This document shows, one piece after another, positions 10,879-21,182 of a stretch of 64,000 nt of DNA. Position 1 is the stretch's first letter. Each line of letters starts with the position of its first letter. The DNA is taken from the NCBI RefSeq assembly GCF_033439725.1, contig NW_026944388.1, forward strand, positions 3,100,001 to 3,164,000, in the 5' to 3' direction. The DNA is from Neurospora tetraspora (taxonomy: Eukaryota; Ascomycota; Sordariomycetes; Sordariales; Sordariaceae). The position numbers and the translations under genes were made by a program. The notes under the pieces were generated by a model, which did not search any database, was not told the DNA's origin, and saw nothing but the letters and a program-made list of their open reading frames with translations.

Positions 10879-12864
10879 CTAAGCAACAGTTCCCCGGGCC
10901 TTTTTGTTGAAGCTGTTTTTGGTGATATCATCTCCGACCACGGTCGAAAGCTTGCGCTTATTTCGTGATTGTGGCTCGTCGTAAGGGGTCGTGGGTCGAT
11001 CATCTGTAGCCTCATCATCGAGACTCTCCTCCTCATCTAATGTGATCCCTGGACTTGCTAGCCCGGTGTTGGTAGCGGGATCTCTTAGGCGTGGAGAACC
11101 CAGGGTACAGCTCCTTGGTATCCCATTAGATCCATAATTCGTGTTGTCTCGCGACATTTCCCTCGTTTTGTGGTGATATTCTCTTTCGCGACGTTTTTGT
11201 TGATGTTGATCTTGATGTCGATGTCGATGTTGTGGGTTTGGTGACCTGGTAGAATTCGATGTTTCCTTCAGTCTCTCCAATGAAGCAGAAACCGCCGTCT
11301 CTTCTCTTATAAACCCCAAAGTGACGGGCTCGTCACACACCTCGGCCCCTTCCTCATCCAGCACCCCATCTCCGCTCCCAGCTGTAATGGGAAAAGGCGT
11401 CAACACGTTGGTGATATCACCCCACCACCTTTCCCCAAACCGTGTGTACCAGTCCACTGTGATCCTTAGCCCTTCTTCGAAGCTAGTTTTCGGCTCCCAA
11501 CCCAGTTTTCGCAGCTTGGTGCCGTCAACGGCATACCGATGATCGTTGAAAGGGCGGTCGTGGGTGTATTTGACCCAGCGATGGAACTCTTCTTGTTCTG
11601 CCACAGGGGGGCACGACGAGGGCGGTGATGTGGTGTAGTTGCAAGGAGGAGATGATGAAGGAGATCGAGGGGAGATAATCTCCATTTCGACTAAGAGCTT
11701 GTGGCAAAGCGACAGGTTGCTAATCTCATCGTAAGAACCAACGTTGTAGATCTCCCCTAGCTGGCCCCTGTGCAGGATGGTATCGAAGGCGTCGGCGGCG
11801 TCACCTGCATAGAGATAGCGGCGAGTGGGCGAGCCGTCTCCGTGAAGGACAACGGGCTTTCCGCGGGCGAGTAAGCAGGTGAACTTGGGAATGATTTCTG
11901 ACACAGTCATTAGTAGGGCAGGCAGGGTGGGAAAGAAGGGATGAACTCACTCTCTGGGTACTGATGAGGACCATAAACATTGTTGCTCCTCACTATAATG
12001 ACTGGTAGTTTGAAGCTTTTCTTGTAAGAGTTCACCAACATCTCGGCAGCAGCTTTACTGGCCGCATAAGGGTTGGTGGGTGCCAAAATGCTCGTCTCCA
12101 GAAGATCATCTTCGTCATCCTTTACCTCACCATACACTTCATCGGTAGACACGTGAATAAAGCGCTTGATGCCCACCTTCCTTGCGCTCTCGAGAAGAAC
12201 ATGGGTGCCGTAAACATTGGTGTGAGTGAAACCGAATGGATTTCCAAAACTCAGATCGACATGTGATTGAGCGGCAAAGTGAAAGATGGTGTCGATATTA
12301 TACCGCTTCAGACAGTCCATGACCTCGGAAGGATTCGTAATGTCGCCTTTGTAAAACGAAAAGTTCGGCTCATGTTCTAGTGCCCTGGTGTTGTTGAGCG
12401 ATGCGCAGTAGTCTAACTTGTCGAAGGAGACGACGTTGTAGGCTTCTGGATACGTCAATACCAAGTGTCTGACAACCCAACACGCTCTGATACACCGAAT
12501 TCTGTTAACCACACTGACATAAAAGAACCAAAAGAAGCGCAGTTTGGTGCTAGACAGGGGTCCTTAATCGAGGGTAGGGTAAGTCTTACATGAAACCAGC
12601 GCCTCCCGTAACCATGATGTTCTTTACATCAGGTAGAGGAGTGAATTTTGTGGTGCCGGTAAGCACAGGAGCATCACGCCAAGTCTCGTTGTCATCGAAA
12701 AAGCTCTCCTGTTGAGAGCTGGGCGAGATAGGCGTAACCGCTAACCAAACGAATATTGGTTAGTATGAAGGCCATCCAGGAGAAACAAGCCATGATTTCG
12801 ATATTTTGGAATTGAACTCACCACCGTTGTACCGGCAAGTTGACTCTTGTGTCGCGAACGTCAT
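10879..12864 (-). CDS. Nucleotide-sugar 4,6-dehydratase (RmlB/TGDS-like)
   Basis: Extended short-chain dehydrogenase related to dTDP/UDP-glucose 4,6-dehydratases. Four exons: 12864..12822, 12740..12590, 12486..11951 and 11897..10879, giving 582 aa. All donors are GT (GTGAGT or GTAAGA) and all acceptors AG. The Rossmann motif is VTGGAGFIA near residue 60, with Ala instead of the bacterial third Gly, as in eukaryotic TGDS. DKLDYCASL, HFAAQSHVD, STDEVYGE and the catalytic YAASK follow in order. About 170 C-terminal residues (His/Gln/Arg and acidic runs) lie beyond the family core. In other fungi such enzymes make UDP-4-keto-6-deoxyglucose on the way to rhamnose-type sugars; the nucleotide used here is not visible. 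No reductase/epimerase partner is in the window. Confidence 0.88.
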
Positions 12865-14928
12865 TCTTTGGTTCTGGCCGACTCCAATACCCGGAAACTC
12901 GAGATTCTGATGGCAAAGTGGCTGGCTGCGGTGCACCCTTCCTCATGAGCCACCCACGAGTTCGCGCAGAGGCGTATCCGTACGCCTGACAACTAAGTGG
13001 GCTAATTTTTTTGCTGAATTGGTGAGCAATTGAAAACTGGCATAGACCTGCATCGCGTCATCGGAGACTTGTGCCTTGGGCAATGACATACATAGTGTAA
13101 GTATGCAGAGCGCATAGACGCGCGAGTGTATGCTGCAAGTTACTTGACAAAACCTCGAAGATGCGGCGCCTCTTTAAGTCTTCGAAAAGGTCGAGAGTAG
13201 TGATCACGGACTGGACGCGCCATGCGAATGATGAGGGCGGAGTTGAGAACAAACGCAAGTTGAAGAGACGAGGACCAAAAGAGTGACACGGCGTGACAGT
13301 GACACAACGAAGTTGGAACGAAGGTGGTGTTATGGAAGAAGTCAAGCTCTCGTAATTGTCGTAATGGTAATGGTCGTATTATTGATCCCTGGCGGACCTT
13401 GGCCCTCCGAACACCCAAGACTCGGTGCCACCGATTCGGTATGCGCACCAGTACCACCTCGGCTGGGGATAAGAGGGTGCTAAACCCGTGAGAAATAAAT
13501 TGATGATGGGAGAAGGCAAAGTTTTTGGGGGTTGCCACTTTTGTGTTAGATTGAAGGATTGCACCTTTGTTCCCTTCTGCAGATTTCAATTGTGACTTGC
13601 TGCCAATGGAATGAAACCCCGCGTCAACCAAAGAAAACATCCCTGTACGGCCCTGAAAGTTACCTGACGCTACGGGCAAAGATCCGAGGATGTCACTGCC
13701 ATTTTTCAACGACAGTCCAAGGTTCCTGCCCGGTTTGTTCTGTGTTTTGGGACGATTGCGGTGCTGCCCCTGAACTGAAACTTGGTCATCGTTCCACTTA
13801 TCACCACCGCTATAAATAACGATATGCCCCCGAGTCCTCACGAGGGCATAGCCCACTGCGGGTTGGGTTATTTCGATGACTCGTCAGTTCGATAACGACC
13901 CGACGACGACCAAGTGGAAAAGCACGGGAATAACCTCTACTGTGTAGCTGATAGGCGCGGTTGAAACTCATTCCTCCCCCGCACAAGTCCACTCGCGCCT
14001 CCGATTTCCCCGTACATCTCCACGTTTTCTTAAAGTTTAGGTGTCTCCGCTCTCCTGGTGGGGATCCCGCGCTGCGTCATAACGGCCATGTCCTTAAAAC
14101 CCTCGGCCTTCCTCCATCCATCTGGCCTTGTTGTCTTTGACTTCTACAAACAAAGCTTTGTATACGGAAATGACAATGGAAGACCAAACAAATCCGATAA
14201 AACAAACGTCTTCATCCATGATGAGATCGCCATTTCTTTCTGAACACTCTTCTATGAACTAGATTTTCCACTAGCCTCATGCGAGGTACATCATCCTCAA
14301 CGTCCTGGCAGCAAGGGTACCACACCCACCTCCACATCGGCACATGTATCGGCCTGTATGCCTGTCATCGCGGATCGAGATGTTGACTCAGGCCCGAAGC
14401 TGCGCTGAACCGTGTTGCCTTTTTATGTACGAAATCGATTCGGTGTTACTTGAGCCGAAATATCAGCGAGCGATGGATATGATGGCTGTCTCCGTCTTGG
14501 CACACACTCTTTGGTTCATCCACGGAAGGAAACTCTTTTTGGCCGAGACAGAAAACAGACCTGGACTCGGCACCAGAATCATTGCTAATGCCGAGGGCGC
14601 TGGAATGTCTTTATGGTCTCAGTAGTCTAGACATACAAGATGTTTCGGGAAGACTCACTTGAGCCGTGTTCATCGGATCTTGTCTTACACAGAGGACCGT
14701 GGTCACGGTGATCTTCTTTTCCTCTTCCGTGAGGGTTTGACGTTTCCGTCCATGTAAATTCTTTTGACGACACCTTGTAACTGATCGGGTAATGACACAA
14801 TGTGACTTGACCCCCGCGCGTTATCAGAAGAGAGAGGTACGGTCTCTGTCTGGCATCATATTGCCCGTCATCAAATCTTCAACTTCAAAGTTCCACCATC
14901 AAGAAGGCAGAAACACTTACTCAACAAG
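12865..14928. other. Divergent intergenic region
   Basis: 2.1 kb between the dehydratase (minus) and the transporter (plus). A TATA-like CTATAAATA lies at 13809-13817. A 238-codon minus-strand ORF (13140-13856) is open but has no recognisable domain, so it is listed as a finding and not as a gene. Confidence 0.5.
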
Positions 14929-16251
14929 ATGCCTGGAGACCAAGAAAACTCAGCCGCAACGGCATCATCATCCCCAGCGGCATCCAGCTCAACCAGAGTC
15001 AGCGAGACAAATACTCGAATCAGTCATGACAGCTTCCATCTTGAAAGGCCCAAGACACCAGGAGAGCTCGAAGATGGCGAAGATGATCATGATCAAAGCC
15101 TCTTCCTCCCCGAACATGAAAACCCAATATCTCAACCATCAGAAAACTCACCGACATCAGCCTTCTTCTGGATGGCCATCAACACCATAGCCACAGTATT
15201 GATTGTACGTCCCATTTCTTCCCTCCCCTCCCCTCCCCAGCTCTTCCAACATCCCCTTACTGACTGACGACCGAATCATCCAGGTCTTCACAAACAAATC
15301 CATCTTCTCCACCCCGTCCCTCCGACTAACCCAGCTCTCCTTCGCAACCTTCCACTTCCTCACCACCTACCTGACCCTCTTTCTCCTTTCGCGCCCTCCG
15401 CTCTCCCTCTTCGTCCCTCGCTCCATCTCCCTCCGGGACACTCTCCCCCTCAGCATCGCCATGTCCCTCAACGTGATCCTCCTCAATTTGTCATTAGCCT
15501 TCAGTTCTGTAACCTTCTACCAGATCGCCCGGATCCTGCTCACGCCGACCGTGGCGGTCATGAACTACGTTCTATACCGCTCGGTTTTGCCCGGGAGAGC
15601 CGTGTTGGCGCTGGTCCCGGCTTGTGTGGGGGTGGGGATGGTTAGTTATTATGACACCCTGCCACTGCCTTCTTCTTCTTCTTCAACCGGAACCGGAACC
15701 GGAACCGGTCTAGCAGCAGACCAAACGCAAAAGCAGACAGTCGAAACCACAACCCCCCTAGGCATCCTCTTCTCCTTTCTCGGCATCCTCGCCTCCTCCC
15801 TCTACACCATCTGGATCGCCCACTATCACCGCAAGCTCGGCGGCATCTCCAGCATGCAGCTGCTGTACAACCAAGCCCCCGTGGCAGCGTTTATGCTGCT
15901 TTACGCGATCCCCTTTGTGGATGTCTTTCCAAATTGGATGGTAGACGTGCCGGTACAAAAATGGGTGTTGATACTGCTGAGCGGACTGTGGGCGAGCTTG
16001 ATCAACATCAGCCAGTTCTTCATCGTGGCAAGGACGGGCCCCGTGTCGAGCACGGTGGTGGGACATGTCAAGACTTGCACGATTGTGGCGCTGGGGTGGG
16101 TGGTCGGTGGACGGGCGGTTACGGATCGAGCGGTTTTGGGGGTGGTGGTTGCGTTGGGGGGATTGTTGGGTAAGTTTCGATTGCCTTTTGCTGCTGATGA
16201 GGGGACTGACTGACTGACTTTGTCTTTGCTGTGTTAGATATTCGGTGGTGA
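14929..16251 (+). CDS. SLC35/TPT-family nucleotide-sugar or triose-phosphate type transporter
   Basis: Membrane transporter of the drug/metabolite superfamily, likely in Golgi or ER. Exons 14929..15204, 15284..16169 and 16238..16251. The first 75 residues are polar and cytosolic (Ser/Thr/Glu-rich). Hydrophobic helices follow, with the family blocks VFTNKSIF, SFATFHFLTTY, SSVTFYQIARILLTPTVAV and GHVKTCTIVALGWVV. A Ser/Thr/Gly loop, partly encoded by ACCGGA hexamers near 15686-15708, splits the two halves. With canonical splicing the last exon gives only DIRW before a stop. Shifted by one base it would read YSVVMLKGKAKEAAQKS and end at 16292, the tail expected after the last helix. The gene is convergent with RPF1. 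The substrate is unknown. Confidence 0.82.
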
Positions 16252-16663
16252 TGCTTAAGGGAAAAGCTAAAGAGGCTGCTCAGAAATCGTAGGTAAAATA
16301 GGGGAAATGGGAGATGTTGTTATGACAAAAGACACGGTTAAGGAGTTCATTCAGGCGCCCACGTTTCCAACAGTAGGTATCAAGTGTCTGGTCGTTCCCG
16401 CGTATGATGTGAAAGGAATTCCACGAAGCGAGTCGCACGCATTCTGCCCCAAGACCGCAGTCCATCACGGCCTTCGATGCATCATCAAGTATTCGACATG
16501 ATTGGGACCTGAAAATTGATGATTATGCCTTCCTGCCAAACCCTTTTGTGAACCCATAACGCCACACACAAACTCGTATTAGACAAATACTCTCCAGTGC
16601 CAACAAAGACGCTGGCATACCGAAAGAAGGGTATCACGAATACTGCCATCATGATCAGCTCCT
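16252..16663. other. Convergent 3' intergenic region
   Basis: Holds the 3' ends of the transporter (plus) and RPF1 (minus), including the out-of-frame transporter tail up to 16292. Nothing else was seen. Confidence 0.5.
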
Positions 16664-18158
16664 TTAGAGGTTAAAGCGTGTGCGGACCTTCTCCATCTTG
16701 GCCTTCCACTCCCACTTCAAAGCATCCTCTCCTTCGCTGCCAGCCCGGCCGATGCCCTTGTCCACTCTGCGAAGCTTGAGCGTAAATCCTATCATAACAA
16801 GTCAGCCACTTTTCGGTCCATCCATAAAGACCCTGATTTTCTGCGATGAAAGACTTACTGGGCCCAATCTCCTGCAAACCGGCACGGATACCCTGCATAC
16901 CCTCCATCTCTTTGCCCTCCGCAGTAACCACGTTTTTCTCGGTCGCGCGCGCCTCGCGGAAGACGTAGCGGTGGCGCCGGAAGAAGATGTAATCACGCTG
17001 GTTGTGCAGTGTTACGACCTGGCGACCTTGAAGCTCGGGCTTGGGAGGGAACATGGTGTGCATCGACTTGGCGGCGAGGATACCGAGAGGGGTCTTGAAG
17101 CCGTTGAGGAGAAGCTCAGGCTGTAGTTTTACGACGATTAGTCTCATTGCCCCGTGCTTGACGAGCTCAGGGATCATGATGGACGGCTTACATAGTGGTT
17201 TGTAGGGTTACCGTGGCCGAGGAGAGCCTTTCCGGGTAGGTAATTCCGGATGGTGTATGTCAATGAAGGGCCGGGGGGAACATCTTCGCCGTTGAGATGG
17301 ATGACGGTGAGCGAGCTGGGCTTCTTGAGATCTTCGCCGACAATCATAAGGATCGTGTATCCGCGGTCTATAACAGTTCAGGCCTGTTAGCAGTCTTCTC
17401 TTGGGCAACAGAGCTCCAGCTTGGGTGCGCTACTCACTCTTAGCGAACTTTGCGATCTCGCGAACACTGTACTTGTGTCCATAAGCGTGCGCACTGCGTC
17501 TGATGTACGTGCTGTTAGGGAAGATGGCAGCAATGTCCTCCGCCTCCTTGTGAATGGTGCCGTTCAGATGGGTGGTAACCAGCACCTTGGGGTCGACTGG
17601 GGGTTCCTCGTTGAAGAGATTGGGGAATTGTCGTGTGAGCGAGTCGGGAGTCATGTCTAGATTTGTCGACGTGGTCGAGGGAGCGATGCTGGGTTTCCTC
17701 TGCGCGCGCTCCTGTCTGAGCCTCTCCATGCGCTCCTCGGCATCTTCGTCGTCGTCTTCGCCCTCCTCGTCGGAGTCCAACATAGAATCGGCATCATCGT
17801 CCTTCTCGTCATCCTCCTCCGCGACACCATCGGCTGCCCTGGCGGCCTCAGCCTCCTCCTTCTCCAAACGCCTCCTCTTAAGCTCGGCAACATCCACAGC
17901 GACGCCCAGGCTGTCGTCGTCAACATCGTCCCACACACGTTTCCTCTCAATGGTCAAGGGTTGGTTGGTTGCGAGGCGCTCTTCTCTGAGTTTGGGGTCC
18001 TTGGCCTCCTCCTTCCTGCGCCGGTGACGCTCCTCATGGCGTTCCTTTCCCTGCTCCTTCTTTTGCTTGACGTATAATTGCTTTCTGACAATCTTGTTGG
18101 AGGTCTTGAGCGACAGCGAGCCGCCGGAGCGGTTTTTGCCCTTGTTACCGGACGGCAT
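16664..18158 (-). CDS. RPF1: Ribosome production factor 1 (Brix domain)
   Basis: Nucleolar factor for 60S ribosomal subunit assembly. Four exons: 18158..17438, 17367..17192, 17120..16859 and 16788..16664, total 1284 bp, 427 aa. The N-terminal half is highly charged, with a basic start (MPSGNKGKNRSGG), Lys/Arg/Glu helices and a long Asp/Glu run. The Brix domain starts near residue 193 (KVLVTTHLNG) and carries NRGYTILMIVGED, PPGPSLTYTIRNYLPGKALLGHGNPTNHYPELLLNGF in pieces across the joints, and RDYIFFRRHRYVF. It ends GEDALKWEWKAKMEKVRTRF, a signature of Rpf1 rather than Imp4 or Ssf1. It diverges from glycyl-tRNA synthetase across 770 bp. Confidence 0.95.
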
Positions 18159-18928
18159 ATCGGCTACGATGTGGTGATACGGCGATGGGATCGGTGGTTG
18201 TCGCGGTGATTGGATTGTAGGATCGATCCTCCAGGTCGCAGTTCAAACTTCGACGTGATGCTGGGCAGTTGTTGATAACGATTGAATTGAATGCAGTGGG
18301 CCCCGATAAACTTTCTCTAAACTTTTTTCTGGGCCCAGAGCCGCCAAGGACGCCAAGGCGTGTAGCCACAAGGGTACCCCAACAGCTAACGCACGGCCCC
18401 AGCCGGGGACAGGTACGTACCGCTACCCCTCAGTACTTCCTGACTGTCACCTGCACAGGATCACTCCATCCCGTCCCTTGCTGTCGGTGCAGGCAAGTTG
18501 GGACGGAAGTGACTCTTTTGGGATGAAGAAGGGCGGTACCATGAACTCTTGAAAGTCAATCGAGTGTCTACTAATTCTATGGTCAATAGCCGATGAAAGA
18601 GTCCCGTCACAAGAAGCTTATCAGCGGAATGCCCTTTCTGTAAGGGAGTTACAGCAGCATGTGCAGTTCCACTTCCTGATGGCTGGTGGATTCCATGTGA
18701 GTCGAGCCTTCTGTCGCGTACCGCGCCGCCACTGACGGCGGCTCGAGGGCGGGAATCTGGACCGCTGTCCCTTGGCTTTTCTGGGTTGGTGCCGGCCCCT
18801 CCATGGCGCCCCCCCCAGAAAAAATCATCCCGCGATTGTTAAAACGTGTTTGAAAAAGGCCTCGACGAAACCACAGTGGGCGACCGTGACTCACTTGGTT
18901 CCCTTGAGCACTGTAACAAGATCAATTC
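18159..18928. promoter_or_regulatory. Divergent promoter RPF1 / glycyl-tRNA synthetase
   Basis: 770 bp shared upstream DNA for two translation-related genes. It contains TACGTACCGCT at 18414-18424, also found in the eRF1 divergent promoter, and a TGACTCA site at 18887-18893. No coding sequence is supported. Confidence 0.6.
18887..18893 (+). promoter_or_regulatory. TGACTCA, consensus CPC1/GCN4 site
   Basis: A perfect palindromic TGACTCA lies 36 bp before the first ATG of glycyl-tRNA synthetase. In Neurospora CPC1 binds this motif to raise amino-acid biosynthesis and tRNA-synthetase genes on amino-acid starvation. Its closeness to the ATG means it could lie in the leader instead. Confidence 0.5.
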
Positions 18929-21182
18929 ATGCGGCCTCTTGCCCGTCTCGCCTCCCTCCGTTCTTCTGTTTCTGGTCAAGCCTTTAAATCGACGTTATCC
19001 ACCCGAGCTGTCACCAGTCGAACTACTTGGACCCCGGCGACCGTCTCGCGAATCTCTTCGACTTCGCTCCGATCCTTCTCCCTCTCTACCCCGCACCATC
19101 GCTTCCAAGTCCACGTCAAAAAACAAAACACCAAGATGACCTCGACGGCCACCACCCTTAAGGGCCAACCCCTCGACAAGGGCGTTCTTGAGTCCATGCT
19201 GCGCCGCCGCATGTTCTTTGCGCCCTCCTTCGATATCTACGGCGGTGTTGCTGGCCTCTACGACTATGGCCCGCCCGGCTGTGCCCTCCAGGCCAACATC
19301 ATCGACATCTGGCGCAAGCACTTCGTCCTCGAGGAGGACATGCTCGAGGTCGACTGCACCGCCCTGACCCCCCACGATGTTCTCAAGACCTCGGGCCACG
19401 TCGACAAGTTCGCAGACTGGATGTGCAAAGACCCCAAGAACGGCGACATCCTGCGCGCCGACCACTTCGTCGAGGACGTTCTCGAGGCCCGCCTCAAGGG
19501 CGATAAGGAGGCTCGCGGCCAGAAGGTGGAGGACAAGGAGGAGGACCCCAAGCGCAAGAAGAAGAAGGCCAAGGGTACTGAGGCTGTCAAGCTCGAGGAC
19601 GCCGTCGTCAAGGAGTACGAGGAGATCCTCGCCCAGATCGACAACTACAACGGCGAGCAGCTCGGCGAGCTCATCAAGAAGTACGACCTGAGGAACCCCG
19701 CCACCGGCGTCCAGCCTGAGCCTCCCGTGGCCTTCAACCTCATGTTCCAGACTGCCATTGGCCCCAGCGGCAACCTTGCCGGCTACCTGCGCCCCGAGAC
19801 CGCTCAGGGCCAGTTCCTCAACTTCGCCAAGCTCCTCGAGTACAACGCCGGCAACATGCCCTTCGCTTCTGCCTCCATTGGCAAGTCCTACCGTAATGAG
19901 ATTGCCCCTCGCGGCGGTCTTCTCCGTGTCCGCGAGTTCCTGATGGCCGAGATCGAGCACTTCGTTGACCCCGCCAGCAACAAGAAGCACGACAGGTTCC
20001 ACGAGGTTGCAGACATCGAGCTTGCCCTTCTCGACCGCAACGTCCAGCTCTCTGGCCAGACCACTGTCACCAAGATGACCATTGGCGAGGCTGTCAAGCA
20101 GAAGATCGTTGACAACGAGACCCTCGGTTACTTCCTTGCTCGCATTCACCTCTTCCTCAAGAAGATCGGTATCGATCAGTCCAAGATCCGCTTCCGTCAG
20201 CACATGGGCAACGAGATGGCTCACTATGCTTGCGACTGCTGGGATGCTGAGCTTCTTACCTCGTCCGGCTGGGTTGAGTGCGTTGGCTGCGCTGACCGTA
20301 GTGCCTACGATTTGACTGTGCACGCCAAGAAGACTGGTGCGCCCCTCGTTGTGCGTGAGTCTCTCGAGACTCCCGAGATCGTTGAGAAGTGGGAGCCCGA
20401 AATCAACAGCAAGAAGTTTGGTCCTACCTTCAGGAAGGATGCCAAGACCGTTGAGGCTGCTATCCTTGCTCTTCCTCAGGAGGAGCTTGCTAAGCTCACC
20501 GAGGAGCTCAAGGCCAACGGCAAGATCGTCGTTGACGTTCCCGGTGTTGGTGATGGCAAAGTTGAGGTTAGCAAGGACCTGCTTGCCATTGAGTGGAAGA
20601 AGCACACCATCAACATCCGCGAGTACACCCCTAACGTTATCGAGCCCTCGTTCGGTATCGGCCGTATCCTCTACTCTCTCCTCGAGCACAACTACTGGAT
20701 TCGCGAGGGTGATGAGTCCCGCGGTGTAAGTGACATATTCAAGATTTACTTGGTAATATTGGCTAACCAGACCCTTCTAGGTCATCTCCTTCCCCCCTGC
20801 CGTCGCTCCTGTCAAGGTCCTTATCGTTCCTATCTCCAGCAAGGCCGAGTTCGCTCCTCACGTCCGCAGGCTTTCCCAGAAGCTCCGCTCTGTCGGTATC
20901 TCCAGCCGTGTGGATGACTCGTCTGCCTCCATCGGCCGTCGTTACGCCAGAAACGATGAGCTCGGTACCCCCTTCGGCCTTACCATCGATTTCCAGACTC
21001 TCCAGGATGGTACCTTCACCCTCCGTGAGCGCGACAGCACACGGCAGGTCCGTGCTGAGGAGGCGAAGATTATTGATGCCATCAAGGCGCTCGTTGAGGG
21101 CTCCAAGACATGGCAGGATATCGAGTCCGAGCTCCCTATCTTCGAGGGCCAGGAACTTGAGATCCGCCCCGCTGAGAACTAA
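18929..21182 (+). CDS. GRS1: Glycyl-tRNA synthetase, probably dual-targeted
   Basis: Charges tRNA-Gly; class II synthetase. Exons 18929..20725 and 20781..21182 (55-bp intron), 732 aa. From the first ATG the first 69 residues are rich in Arg, Ser and Thr with almost no acids (MRPLARLASLRSSVSGQ), a typical mitochondrial presequence. A second ATG at 19136 starts MTSTATTLKGQ, just before the conserved core (RRMFFAPSFDIYGGVAGLYDYGPPG). Motif 2 region GKSYRNEIAPRGGLLRVREF, the motif 3 region EPSFGIGRILYSLLEH and the C-terminal anticodon-binding domain (VLIVPISSKAEF) are intact, with the Lys-rich insertion of eukaryotic enzymes near residues 190-215. Leaky scanning from one mRNA could give mitochondrial and cytosolic forms, as known for yeast GRS1. 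Confidence 0.97.

Noticed and set aside
1-13000. Subtelomeric location
   Set aside because: The HET gene and gene-poor DNA would fit, but no telomeric TTAGGG repeats or RIP-degraded transposons are visible.
18995-20689. 564-codon minus-strand ORF opposite glycyl-tRNA synthetase
   Set aside because: A product of strong C-ending codon bias on the sense strand; Leu/Val/Glu-rich without any domain.
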